A stretch of DNA of 64,000 bases from Massilia endophytica (GTDB lineage Bacteria; Pseudomonadota; Gammaproteobacteria; Burkholderiales; Burkholderiaceae_D), in the NCBI RefSeq assembly GCF_021165955.1, contig NZ_CP088952.1, positions 496,001-560,000 on the forward strand. Direction: 5' to 3'. The notes beneath the pieces are model-generated. The model was not told where the DNA came from. It saw nothing but the letters and a program-made list of their open reading frames with translations, and did no database searches. How positions within the stretch are numbered: position 1 is the first letter of the stretch; each line of letters starts with the position of its first letter. Shown here one piece after another: positions 17,580 through 26,075 of this stretch. Position numbers and translations under genes: made by a program.

Positions 17580-17947
17580 GGTGTCGTATTCATAGCGGGG
17601 AAGGGGGCCGGCGCGGGCGTCCAGGCTGCATTGTACCTGAAGGGCGAGGCCTGGCCCCCGGCGGGCGGAGTGCACCTTCCTTCCAGCTAAAAAGCAATTA
17701 TTTTGTATAAAAATGTATCTGTTGTATTAAGCGCAGATCAAAAGGTTGCGTAATTGACAGGGTTGAGTTTGCTGTGGTCTGATCTGATTCTGAACTGCCA
17801 TTAACTATTGTTAACGACGTTCGATGGATCGTCCACAAGGTGATTCGTAGTTGGGAAATTGTTGGGACATATAAACATAAGCATGCCTGCAGGCACTGGT
17901 AACCCCAGGGTTCTGCAGGCATTGCTTAATACATTTAGGAAATCACA
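17580..17947. other. Intergenic region upstream of second Oar-like TBDT
   Basis: This AT-richer DNA has no credible gene; a 74-codon minus-strand open frame was judged spurious. It contains GTTAAC-type repeats near 17802-17816 and, directly before the ribosome-binding site, a perfect 10-bp-arm inverted repeat (17883-17922, listed separately). Confidence 0.6.
17883..17922 (+). promoter_or_regulatory. Inverted repeat in TBDT leader next to the RBS
   Basis: ATGCCTGCAG (17883-17892) and CTGCAGGCAT (17913-17922) are perfect complements with a 20-base loop. The left arm also sits in a self-palindrome TGCCTGCAGGCA (17885-17896), allowing alternative pairings. It lies 15 bases upstream of the AGGAAA ribosome-binding site at 17937. 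A translational control element or a DNA operator is possible. Confidence 0.4.
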
Positions 17948-20900
17948 ATGCTAAAAAAGACTGTTTTGGTTCGCGCATTGCAGATTGCGTTCACGGCCTC
18001 CGCTCTGACGGTTGCCGCAACGCAGCCCGTGATGGCTCAGTCGAACGCGACCGGTAACATCTACGGTACGATCGAATCGTCGGCTGGCGCCACCGTCAAC
18101 ATGACGAATCTGGAAACCGGCCTGAAGCGTTCGACGACCGCCGAGGCCAGCGGCCGCTACCAGGTGACGGCTCTCCCAACCGGCCGCTACCGCGTCGAGC
18201 TGGTGCGCAACGGCGCCACCGTGCAGACCCAGGAAGTGGAAGTGCTGGCCGGCCAGGGTACCAATGCCTCCTTCGGCGGCGCTATCGCCTCCGTGCAGGT
18301 GACCGGCCGCCGTTCCCGCATCGACGTGTCGAACACCAACAACGGCGCCGTCTTCAGCGCCAAGGAACTGGCCAAGCTGCCGGTTCAGACCAACCTGACC
18401 TCCATCGTCCTGCTGGCGCCGAACACGACCCGTGCCGACGCAGCCTACGGCGGCGCCTCCTTCGGTGGTGGCGGCGCTTCGGAAAACGCGTTCTACATGA
18501 ACGGTTTCCCCATCACCAACCCCCTGTCCCAGCTGGGCTCGATGGAACTGCCCTTCGGCGCCATCCAGCAGGCGTCCGTGCTGACCGGCGGCTTCGGCGC
18601 TGAATTCGGCCGTTCGATCGGCGGCGTGATGAGCGTGACCACCAAGAGCGGTACCAACAACTGGGAAGCCGGCGCGATGTACAGCATCGAGCCGAACAGC
18701 ATGCGCGCCAGCCGCCGCAACATTTACTATGCCAACACTGGCGATCCTGCCAATGCCGGCACCGACGGCAAGCTGCACTTCCGCCGCGACCTGGACGAGA
18801 TCAACGTGCACCAGTACGGCGCCTACGTGGGCGGCCCGATCATCAAGGACAAGCTGTTCATGTTCTTCGCTGCCGAGCAGCTGATCACCAAGAACGCGAA
18901 CCTGCAGATGGGCAGCGACGCGACCACCATCGAGCGCGATGGCTGGCGCAACCGCCGCTCGCTGGAAAGCCGCTGGGTTGGCAAGATCGACTTCAACCTG
19001 ACCGACGACCACCGCTTCGAGTTCACCTCCGCCGGCAACGACTGGCGCGAGCGCATCCAGCGTTCCGGCTTCACCCTGGACGGCACCGACAAGGCCGCCG
19101 CCCTGGCCAGCCTGAGCGGCAAGCCGAACGGCGTGCTGTACTCCTCCCTGACCACCCGCAACCCAGGCCCGCTGGACACCAACCCCGGCATCCCTGGCGC
19201 CAAGGTCAACGCGCTGAAGTACACCGGCCAGCTGACCGACGACCTGGTGCTGACCGCCATGTACGGCACCCTGAAGTCCGAGCGTGGCGTGAGCTACGAA
19301 AAAGGCTTCAGCGGCAGCACCGTGCCGCCGGACGTGACCGTTCCTTCCGTGTCGAACCGCGTGCCTGAGCTGAACGCCCAGGGCCTGTACAAGCAGATGA
19401 ACCCGTTCCCGGGCAACGTGAGCACCCCAGGCCAGGACGAAGTGAAGTCCTTCCGCCTGGACGTGGAATGGAAGCTGAACAACCACACCGTCCGTGCCGG
19501 TCTGGACTCGAACGACATCGAGATCGACGGCGCAGGCCGTGTGACCTCCGGCGGCTCGCGCTGGACCTACCGCAAAGTGGCGGCGGGCAGCGAATTCAAG
19601 CCGGTCAACCTGTCCTCCGGCCGTCCGGCCATCGTGGGTAACTTCGGCGGCTTCGGCACCCGCGGCTACTACGCCCGCCAGCGCGTGTTCAGCTCGATCA
19701 CCGATGCATCGGCAGAACAGACCGCGCAGTACATCGAAGACCGCTGGCAAGCCACCAAGAACCTGCTGGTGACCGTGGGCCTGCGTAATGAAGAGTACAG
19801 CAACACCACCGGCGACGGCGACAAGTTCATCGACATGAAGCACCAGATCGCTCCGCGCTTCTCGGCTTCGTGGGACGTGAACGGCGACTCCTCGCTGAAG
19901 GTGTACGGTAGCGCCGGCCGCTACCACCTGCAGCTGCCGGCACAGGTGGCTGCCCGCGCGGCCTCCCGCTCCACGCTGACGGACCAGGACTTCACCTACA
20001 CGGGTATCGATCCGCTGACCGGCGCTCCGACCGGCCTGACCCCGATCAACACCCCGGCATCGCCTGACGGTGAAACCGGCACCAAGAAGAACCCGCGCTC
20101 CGTCGTGGCCCAGGACCTGAAGCCGAACTACCAGGACGAACTGACCCTGGGCTTCGAGAAGGCCTTCAGCCCCGACCTGAACGTTGGCGCCAAGGTGACC
20201 TACCGCAAGCTGGGCGCCGGTATCGACGACAGCTGCGACACCCGTCCGCTGTACGACTATGCCGTCAAGCATGGCATCGAAGTGCACAGCAAGGACTTCA
20301 TCAACTGCTACATCTTCAACCCGGGTGAAGATGTGGATCTGTGGATCGACGGCCATGATGCACTGGGCAACCCGATCGTGACCGGCAAGGGCGTCGTGGC
20401 GCACTTCACGGCCGCTGAACTGGGCTTCCCGAAAGCGAAGCGTACCTACAGCGCCCTGGACCTGTTCGCCGAACACCCGCTGCGCAACGGCTGGTACGGC
20501 CGCGTGAACTACACCTGGTCGCGCAGCAAAGGCAATATGGAAGGCCAGACCCGTTCCGACACCGGCCAGGCCGACGTCGGCACCTCGGCAGGCTGGGACT
20601 TCCCCGAGTTCGCCGCCTACACCGACGGCCTGCTGCCGAACGACCGCAAGCATCAGCTGAAGCTGTTCGGCTTCTACCAGCTGACGCCTGAACTGTCGCT
20701 GGGCGGTAACGCCGTGCTGCAGTCCGGCCGTCCGAAGGTCTGCCTGGGCACCAACGTCGACGCCGAAAACGGCGAGCTGTTCGGCGATCTGGGCCACGAG
20801 TACGGCGGTCCCGGCTACGGTGCAGAGTACTTCTGGTGCGGCGGCAAGCCGGCGCCACGCGGTACCCTGGGCCGCCTGCCGATGGAGAAGCGTCTGGACC

Positions 20901-21109
20901 TGAACCTGACCTACGCCCCGAACTACGTGAAGGGCCTGGCACTGAAGGTGGACGTGTTCAACGTGTTCAACTCGCAGCGCGTGGTGGCACGTCAGGAGAC
21001 CTACGACGACGGCTCCGGCGAAACCATCCAGGCGAACTACGGCGAACCGCGCACCTTCCAGGCTGCCCGTTCCGTCAAGCTGTCCGTGGAATACAACCAC
21101 AAGTTCTGA
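17948..21109 (+). CDS. Oar-like TonB-dependent receptor with N-terminal regulatory-like domain (paralogue)
   Basis: This 1053-residue protein has a signal peptide (1-30, QPVMA), an Ig/carboxypeptidase-regulatory-like domain (GLKRSTTAEASGRYQVTALP, about 35-105), a plug (GGFGAEFGRSIGGVMSVTTKSGTNNW) and a barrel ending VEYNHKF. It shares the mature N-terminus QSNATGNI, the PLRNGWYG...NYTWSRS segment and many barrel positions with the receptor at 9543-12626, indicating duplication. AGGAAA lies 5-6 bases before the ATG. The gene stands alone between its own leader repeat and a strong terminator. The ligand is unknown. Confidence 0.9.
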   Translation: MLKKTVLVRALQIAFTASALTVAATQPVMAQSNATGNIYGTIESSAGATVNMTNLETGLKRSTTAEASGRYQVTALPTGRYRVELVRNGATVQTQEVEVLAGQGTNASFGGAIASVQVTGRRSRIDVSNTNNGAVFSAKELAKLPVQTNLTSIVLLAPNTTRADAAYGGASFGGGGASENAFYMNGFPITNPLSQLGSMELPFGAIQQASVLTGGFGAEFGRSIGGVMSVTTKSGTNNWEAGAMYSIEPNSMRASRRNIYYANTGDPANAGTDGKLHFRRDLDEINVHQYGAYVGGPIIKDKLFMFFAAEQLITKNANLQMGSDATTIERDGWRNRRSLESRWVGKIDFNLTDDHRFEFTSAGNDWRERIQRSGFTLDGTDKAAALASLSGKPNGVLYSSLTTRNPGPLDTNPGIPGAKVNALKYTGQLTDDLVLTAMYGTLKSERGVSYEKGFSGSTVPPDVTVPSVSNRVPELNAQGLYKQMNPFPGNVSTPGQDEVKSFRLDVEWKLNNHTVRAGLDSNDIEIDGAGRVTSGGSRWTYRKVAAGSEFKPVNLSSGRPAIVGNFGGFGTRGYYARQRVFSSITDASAEQTAQYIEDRWQATKNLLVTVGLRNEEYSNTTGDGDKFIDMKHQIAPRFSASWDVNGDSSLKVYGSAGRYHLQLPAQVAARAASRSTLTDQDFTYTGIDPLTGAPTGLTPINTPASPDGETGTKKNPRSVVAQDLKPNYQDELTLGFEKAFSPDLNVGAKVTYRKLGAGIDDSCDTRPLYDYAVKHGIEVHSKDFINCYIFNPGEDVDLWIDGHDALGNPIVTGKGVVAHFTAAELGFPKAKRTYSALDLFAEHPLRNGWYGRVNYTWSRSKGNMEGQTRSDTGQADVGTSAGWDFPEFAAYTDGLLPNDRKHQLKLFGFYQLTPELSLGGNAVLQSGRPKVCLGTNVDAENGELFGDLGHEYGGPGYGAEYFWCGGKPAPRGTLGRLPMEKRLDLNLTYAPNYVKGLALKVDVFNVFNSQRVVARQETYDDGSGETIQANYGEPRTFQAARSVKLSVEYNHKF

Positions 21110-21126
21110 TCGGACTTCTCACCCTG

Positions 21127-21157
21127 AAAACCGCGGCTTCGGCCGCGGTTTTTTTTT
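21127..21157 (+). terminator. Rho-independent terminator after Oar-like TBDT
   Basis: The stem AAAACCGCGGC / GCCGCGGTTTT closes on a TTCG tetraloop and is followed by an uninterrupted T run. Confidence 0.93.
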
Positions 21158-21241
21158 GACAATTCATGACAAAAGAATCGTTGTGGTCCGGCCCGTCCGG
21201 AGCTATCTTATCAACTCAACATTTTTCCATGGGGATGAAAG

Positions 21242-22024
21242 ATGAAAGCACTTATCGCATGCCTGGCCCTGGCCTTCAGCTGCCAGGCCATAGCCAACGA
21301 ACTGGCGGAAGCGAACCGCCTGCTGGAGAACAAGGCTTATCCGCAGGCCCTGGCGCTGTATAGCAAGCTGGCCAATGCGGGCAATGCCGAAGCCCAGTTC
21401 CACCTGGGGGAGATGTACTGGTACGGCGAGGCGGGCAAGATCGACCTGGAGCAGGCGCGCAGCTGGTTCGGCAAGGCGGCCGCGGCGGGCAGCAAGGAAG
21501 CGGCGGATGCCCTGGACATCATGCAGAAGCGCGAGGTGCGCCGCAAGGATATCGACTACTGGGTCAGCGGCTACCAGGGCGAGGACCTGAAGAACGGGCG
21601 TTTCGACTGCGCGCGCCCGGAACTGCCGCCGGTCTCGAAGGACAACGAGCAGATCGCCCAGGTGGAGAAGTCCTATGCCGCCTGGCAGGCCTGCTACAAC
21701 GGCTTCGTGGAGAACCTGAACGACGCCCTGCCGCCCGGCAAGCGCATTCCGGCCGATATCTCGCGCCTGATGAACCAGATCGAGTACGACCAGGCCATAG
21801 CGCACCTGGACAAGATTTACTCCACGCTGTCGCAGCAATCGGCCCAGGCCGCCCAGGCCGTCATGGCCGGCTACCAGGACTGGCGCAAGGCGACCCAGGC
21901 CTACGTGGCCGCGCGCAATGAGGAAACAAAGGCCAATACGGAACTGACCATGCTGCAGCTGCGCCAGGCCAACGCCGCGATGGACGCCGGCCGCGGCATG
22001 GGCAAGGCCAAGCCCGGCAAGTAA
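21242..22024 (+). CDS. Secreted Sel1/TPR-repeat protein
   Basis: This 260-residue protein has a signal peptide (MKALIACLALAFSCQAIA), then helical repeats. NAEAQFHLGEMYWYGEAGKIDLEQARSWFGKAA is split over about residues 48-82 and is a clear Sel1-type repeat (A.G...A...LG.MY..G). The C-terminal half is helical and charged with an Ala/Gln-rich region. Sel1 proteins are usually periplasmic scaffolds for envelope or signalling complexes; the partner is unknown here. It converges with rsmE: the inverted repeat AGCCCG / CGGGCT (22011-22033) spans both stop codons. Confidence 0.75.
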   Translation: MKALIACLALAFSCQAIANELAEANRLLENKAYPQALALYSKLANAGNAEAQFHLGEMYWYGEAGKIDLEQARSWFGKAAAAGSKEAADALDIMQKREVRRKDIDYWVSGYQGEDLKNGRFDCARPELPPVSKDNEQIAQVEKSYAAWQACYNGFVENLNDALPPGKRIPADISRLMNQIEYDQAIAHLDKIYSTLSQQSAQAAQAVMAGYQDWRKATQAYVAARNEETKANTELTMLQLRQANAAMDAGRGMGKAKPGK

Positions 22025-22031
22025 GCGCGGG

Positions 22032-22757
22032 CTAGCCTTCGCCCCACAGGGCGGCCAGCATGGCCGCCGCCGCCAGGCCCGCCGTTTCGGTGCGCAGGAT
22101 GCGCGGCCCCATGGCCAGGGGGAGGGCGCCATGGCGCAAGGCCTCGGCCTCCTCCTCGGCGCTGAAGCCGCCTTCCGGACCGACCATGATGGCCAGGGCC
22201 TGGGGCGGCTGGTGGCGCGCCCAGCTGCCCAGCGATTCGCTGGCGCGCGGGCTCAGGATGATGCGCCGGTGCAGGTCCTGCTGGGCGATCCACTCGCCAA
22301 AGCGGGCCGGTTCGGCCAGCTGCAGCAGGCGGTTGCGCCCGCTTTGCTCGGCGGCGGACACGGCGATGCCGCGCCAGTGCTCCAGTTTCTTCTCCGCGCG
22401 CTCGGCCGAGAGGCGCACCACGCAGCGCTGGGCCGCCAGGGGCTGCAGTCCGGCCACGCCCAGCTCCACCGCCTTCTCGATGATCCAGTCCATCTTCGTG
22501 CCTTCCGGCAGCGCCTGGGCCAGGGTGAGGGCGAAGGGCAGCTCGCTGTCGCGCGGGCTGAAGGTCTTCACTTCGGCGCTGGCCTGCCGCTTCTGCACGC
22601 CCGCCAGCACGGCCGTGTATTCCCCGCCTTCGCCGTTGAAAAGGGTGAGGGCGTCGCCCGGCGCCAGGCGCAGCACGTGCACATGGTGGGCCACTTCCGG
22701 CGGCAGTTCGACGGTCTGGCCGACGGCAAGCGGCTGGGCGAGGTAGAAACGGGGCAT
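22032..22757 (-). CDS. rsmE: 16S rRNA (uracil-1498-N3)-methyltransferase RsmE
   Basis: This 241-residue SPOUT-fold enzyme methylates U1498 of 16S rRNA using SAM. An N-terminal PUA-like domain (LPPEVAHHVHVLRL) is followed by the knot region with KMDWIIEKAVELGV, RRIILSPRASE and IMVGPEGGFSAEE, the SAM-binding signature. Met at 22757 is chosen because AGGAG precedes it at good distance and MPRFYL is the usual family start; the frame extends upstream. It is divergent from tkt. A TAAAAT -10-like box at 22816-22821 probably serves tkt. Confidence 0.95.
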   Translation of the reverse strand: MPRFYLAQPLAVGQTVELPPEVAHHVHVLRLAPGDALTLFNGEGGEYTAVLAGVQKRQASAEVKTFSPRDSELPFALTLAQALPEGTKMDWIIEKAVELGVAGLQPLAAQRCVVRLSAERAEKKLEHWRGIAVSAAEQSGRNRLLQLAEPARFGEWIAQQDLHRRIILSPRASESLGSWARHQPPQALAIMVGPEGGFSAEEEAEALRHGALPLAMGPRILRTETAGLAAAAMLAALWGEG

Positions 22758-22884
22758 GGGGGCTCCTGCTGGGCTGGCAAACCCGCTTATTTTAAGCGCC
22801 GCAGGCCTGCTCTGGTAAAATAGCGGGTTCAGTAGTCTGGCAATCCGCAGGGCGCACCACATTCCAAACCTTCCTTTAAACACC

Positions 22885-24873
22885 ATGAAATCGACCCACA
22901 CTCAGATGGCCAACGCGATCCGCGCGCTGGCAATGGATGCAGTTCAGAAAGCAAACTCCGGCCACCCCGGCATGCCCATGGGCATGGCCGAGATCGCCGT
23001 CGCCCTGTGGGGCGGCCACCACCGCCACAACCCGGCCAATCCGAAATGGATCAACCGCGACCGCTTCCTGCTCTCCAACGGCCACGGCTCGATGCTGCAC
23101 TACGCGCTGCTGCACCTGTCCGGCTACGACGTGTCGATGGACGACCTGCGCAACTTCCGCCAGCTGCACTCCAAGACCCCGGGCCACCCGGAAGTGGACA
23201 TCACGCCGGGCGTGGAAACGACCACCGGCCCCCTGGGCCAGGGCATCGCCAATGCCGTGGGCATGGCGCTGGCCGAATGGCTGCTGGCCACCGAATTCAA
23301 CAAGCCGGGCCACGACGTGGTGGACCACTACACCTACGCCTTCCTGGGCGACGGCTGCCTGATGGAAGGCATCTCGCACGAGGTGTGCTCGCTGGCCGGC
23401 ACCCTGGGCCTGAAGAAGCTGATCGCCCTGTACGACGACAACGGCATCTCCATCGACGGCAAGGTGGAAGGCTGGTTCACCGACGATACGCCCAAGCGCT
23501 TCGAATCCTACGGCTGGAACGTGATTCCCGCTGTCGATGGCCATGACGTGGCCGCCGTATCGGCCGCCATCGAGGCCGCGAAAAAATCCGACAAGCCGAC
23601 CCTGATCTGCTGCAAGACCATCATCGGCAAGGGCTCGCCCAACCTGCAGGGCGGCGACAAGGTGCACGGCGCCGCGCTGGGCGAGAAGGAAATCGCGGCG
23701 GTGCGCGAGTACATCAGCTGGGGCCACGCGCCCTTCATGATTCCCGACGACGTGGCCAGCGCCTGGAGCTTCAAGGCCCAGGGCCTGAAGCACGAGACCG
23801 AGTGGAACGAGAAGTTCGCCGCCTACGAGAAGGCCTTCCCGCAGGAAGCCGCGGAACTGAAGCGCCGCATGAACGGCGAGCTGCCGGGCAACTTCGAGGC
23901 GACCCTGCAGGCCGCCATCGCCGCCTGCGTGGAGAAGAAGGAAACCATCGCCACCCGCAAGGCCTCGCAGAACGCGATCCAGGCCCTGGCGCCCGTGCTG
24001 CCGGAATTCCTGGGCGGCTCGGCCGACCTGACCGGCTCGAACCTGACCAACTGGAAGGAATCGGTGAATGTGCGCTCGGGCAAGCCGGGCAATCACATCA
24101 ACTACGGCGTGCGCGAATTCGGCATGAGCGCCATCATGAACGGCGTGGCCCTGCACGGCGGCTACATCCCCTTCGGCGCCACCTTCCTCACCTTCTCGGA
24201 CTACAGCCGCAATGCCCTGCGCATGGCCGCCCTGATGAAGCAGCGCTCGATCTTCGTGTTCACCCACGACTCCATCGGCCTGGGCGAAGACGGCCCGACC
24301 CACCAGTCGGTGGAGCACGTATCGTCCCTGCGCCTGATCCCGAACCTGGACAACTGGCGTCCCTGCGACACGGTGGAATCCATGGTGGCCTGGGGCGAGG
24401 CGGTCAAGCGCCGGAACGGCCCCTCGACCCTGATCTTCTCGCGCCAGAACCTGCCCTTCCAGGAGCGCAGCGCGGCGGCCATCGCCGATATCGCCAAGGG
24501 CGGCTATGTGCTGGCCGACGAGGCGGGCGCAAAGGCCGTGCTGATCGCCACCGGCTCGGAGATCGAGCTGGCCATGGGCGCGGCGGCGGCGCTGAAGAGC
24601 GAAGGAATCCCGGTCCGCGTGGTGTCGATGCCTTCGACCGACGTGTTCGACCGCCAGGACGCAGCCTACAAGGCCAGCGTGCTGGGCAAAGGCCTGCCAC
24701 GCGTGGCCATCGAAGCCGGCGTGACGGATTTCTGGTACAAATACGTTGGTCTGGAAGGCGCTGTGGTCGGCATCGATACCTTCGGTGAGTCGGCCCCGGC
24801 AGGCGTGCTGTTCAAGCATTTCGGCTTCACGGTGGAGAACGTGGTGGCCCAAGTCAAGTCTGTGCTTGCATAA
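22885..24873 (+). CDS. tkt: Transketolase
   Basis: This 662-residue ThDP enzyme of the pentose phosphate and Calvin-type sugar interconversions is the same size as E. coli TktA. Motifs include SGHPGMPMGMA, GHGSMLHYALLHL, the ThDP/Mg motif GDGCLMEGISHE...DDN, the pyrimidine domain with FGMSAIMNGVALHGG, and HDSIGLGEDGPTHQ. The C-terminal domain ends near LEGAVVGIDTFGESAP. It precedes gap by 37 bases, forming a tkt-gap carbon-metabolism pair that is probably co-transcribed. Confidence 0.98.
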   Translation: MKSTHTQMANAIRALAMDAVQKANSGHPGMPMGMAEIAVALWGGHHRHNPANPKWINRDRFLLSNGHGSMLHYALLHLSGYDVSMDDLRNFRQLHSKTPGHPEVDITPGVETTTGPLGQGIANAVGMALAEWLLATEFNKPGHDVVDHYTYAFLGDGCLMEGISHEVCSLAGTLGLKKLIALYDDNGISIDGKVEGWFTDDTPKRFESYGWNVIPAVDGHDVAAVSAAIEAAKKSDKPTLICCKTIIGKGSPNLQGGDKVHGAALGEKEIAAVREYISWGHAPFMIPDDVASAWSFKAQGLKHETEWNEKFAAYEKAFPQEAAELKRRMNGELPGNFEATLQAAIAACVEKKETIATRKASQNAIQALAPVLPEFLGGSADLTGSNLTNWKESVNVRSGKPGNHINYGVREFGMSAIMNGVALHGGYIPFGATFLTFSDYSRNALRMAALMKQRSIFVFTHDSIGLGEDGPTHQSVEHVSSLRLIPNLDNWRPCDTVESMVAWGEAVKRRNGPSTLIFSRQNLPFQERSAAAIADIAKGGYVLADEAGAKAVLIATGSEIELAMGAAAALKSEGIPVRVVSMPSTDVFDRQDAAYKASVLGKGLPRVAIEAGVTDFWYKYVGLEGAVVGIDTFGESAPAGVLFKHFGFTVENVVAQVKSVLA

Positions 24874-24910
24874 GAAAAATCCGGTTTTCAATCAATCAGG
24901 AGCAAACGTA

Positions 24911-25921
24911 ATGACGATCAAGGTAGCAATCAACGGTTATGGCCGCATCGGCCGCAATGTGCTGCGCGCCTTCTACGAAGGCGGCAAGAAGCAGGACATC
25001 CAGATCGTGGCGATCAACGACCTGGGCAATGCGCAGTCGAACGCGCACCTGACCCGCTACGACACGGCCCACGGCAAGTTCCCCGGCACCGTGGAGGTGG
25101 ACGGCGAGAACATGATCGTGAACGGCGACAAGATCCGCGTGTTCGCGCAGCGCAATCCGGCCGAAATCCCATGGGGCGAGCTGGGCGTGGACGTGGTGCT
25201 GGAATGCACCGGCTTCTTCACCACCAAGGAAAAGGCTTCGGCCCACCTGAAGGGCGGCGCCAAGAAGGTGATCATCTCCGCGCCGGGCGGCAAGGACGTG
25301 GACGCCACCATCGTCTTCGGCGTGAACCAGAACGTGCTGAAGGCCTCGGACACCGTGATCTCGAACGCCTCCTGCACCACCAACTGCCTGGCTCCGCTGG
25401 TCAAGCCCCTGCACGACGCCATCGGCCTGGAAACCGGCCTCATGACCACCGTGCACGCCTACACCAACGACCAGGTGCTGACCGACGTGATGCACGAAGA
25501 CCTGCGCCGCGCCCGTTCCGCCACCCAGTCCATGATCCCGACCAAGACCGGCGCCGCCGCGGCCGTGGGCCTGGTGCTGCCGGAGCTGAACGGCAAGCTG
25601 GACGGCTACGCCATCCGCGTGCCGACCATCAACGTGTCCATCGTGGACTTGTCCTTCATCGCCAAGCGCGACACCACGGTCGACGAAGTGAACGCCCTGA
25701 TGAAGCAGGCTTCCGAAGGCGCCCTGAAAGGCATCCTGACCTACAACACGGAGCCGCTGGTGTCCGTGGACTTCAACCACAACCCGGCCTCGTCGAACTT
25801 CGACGCCACCCTGACCAAGGTGTCGGGCCGCCTGGTGAAGGTCTCGTCCTGGTACGACAACGAGTGGGGCTTCAGCAACCGCATGCTGGACACCACCGTG
25901 GCCCTGATGAACGCCAAGTAA
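24911..25921 (+). CDS. gap: Glyceraldehyde-3-phosphate dehydrogenase, type I
   Basis: This 336-residue NAD-dependent glycolytic enzyme carries INGYGRIGRNVLRAF (NAD fold), the active-site segment SNASCTTNCLAPL with catalytic Cys155, HAYTNDQ, and the C-terminal WYDNEWGFSNRMLDT. AGGAG 9-10 bases before ATG 24911 decides the start; the frame is open upstream into tkt. A strong terminator follows. It lies directly downstream of tkt. Confidence 0.98.
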   Translation: MTIKVAINGYGRIGRNVLRAFYEGGKKQDIQIVAINDLGNAQSNAHLTRYDTAHGKFPGTVEVDGENMIVNGDKIRVFAQRNPAEIPWGELGVDVVLECTGFFTTKEKASAHLKGGAKKVIISAPGGKDVDATIVFGVNQNVLKASDTVISNASCTTNCLAPLVKPLHDAIGLETGLMTTVHAYTNDQVLTDVMHEDLRRARSATQSMIPTKTGAAAAVGLVLPELNGKLDGYAIRVPTINVSIVDLSFIAKRDTTVDEVNALMKQASEGALKGILTYNTEPLVSVDFNHNPASSNFDATLTKVSGRLVKVSSWYDNEWGFSNRMLDTTVALMNAK

Positions 25922-25938
25922 TCCGCGCCGAAACCAGG

Positions 25939-25970
25939 AAGGCCCTGCCGCTTGCGGCAGGGCCTTTTTT
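25939..25970 (+). terminator. Rho-independent terminator after gap
   Basis: A perfect 12-bp stem AAGGCCCTGCCG / CGGCAGGGCCTT with a CTTG loop is followed by six Ts. Confidence 0.95.
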
Positions 25971-26075
25971 ATTGCAAGGCTCGCACTACAATTTTCCGAC
26001 ATTCCGCCGCCCCGGCTTCTGTAAGCTCGTCCTCGCTTTTTACCTTTCAACAAGTAAAGACACCGGGACGACTTC

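Noticed and set aside
17698..17922. 74-codon minus-strand open frame in the intergenic region
   Set aside because: No ribosome-binding site and no domain; it covers the inverted repeat and leader of the downstream TBDT.
22885..25921. Operon for Calvin-cycle carbon fixation (tkt-gap pair)
   Set aside because: No rubisco, phosphoribulokinase or cbbR nearby; tkt-gap pairs are common in glycolysis/pentose phosphate loci of betaproteobacteria.
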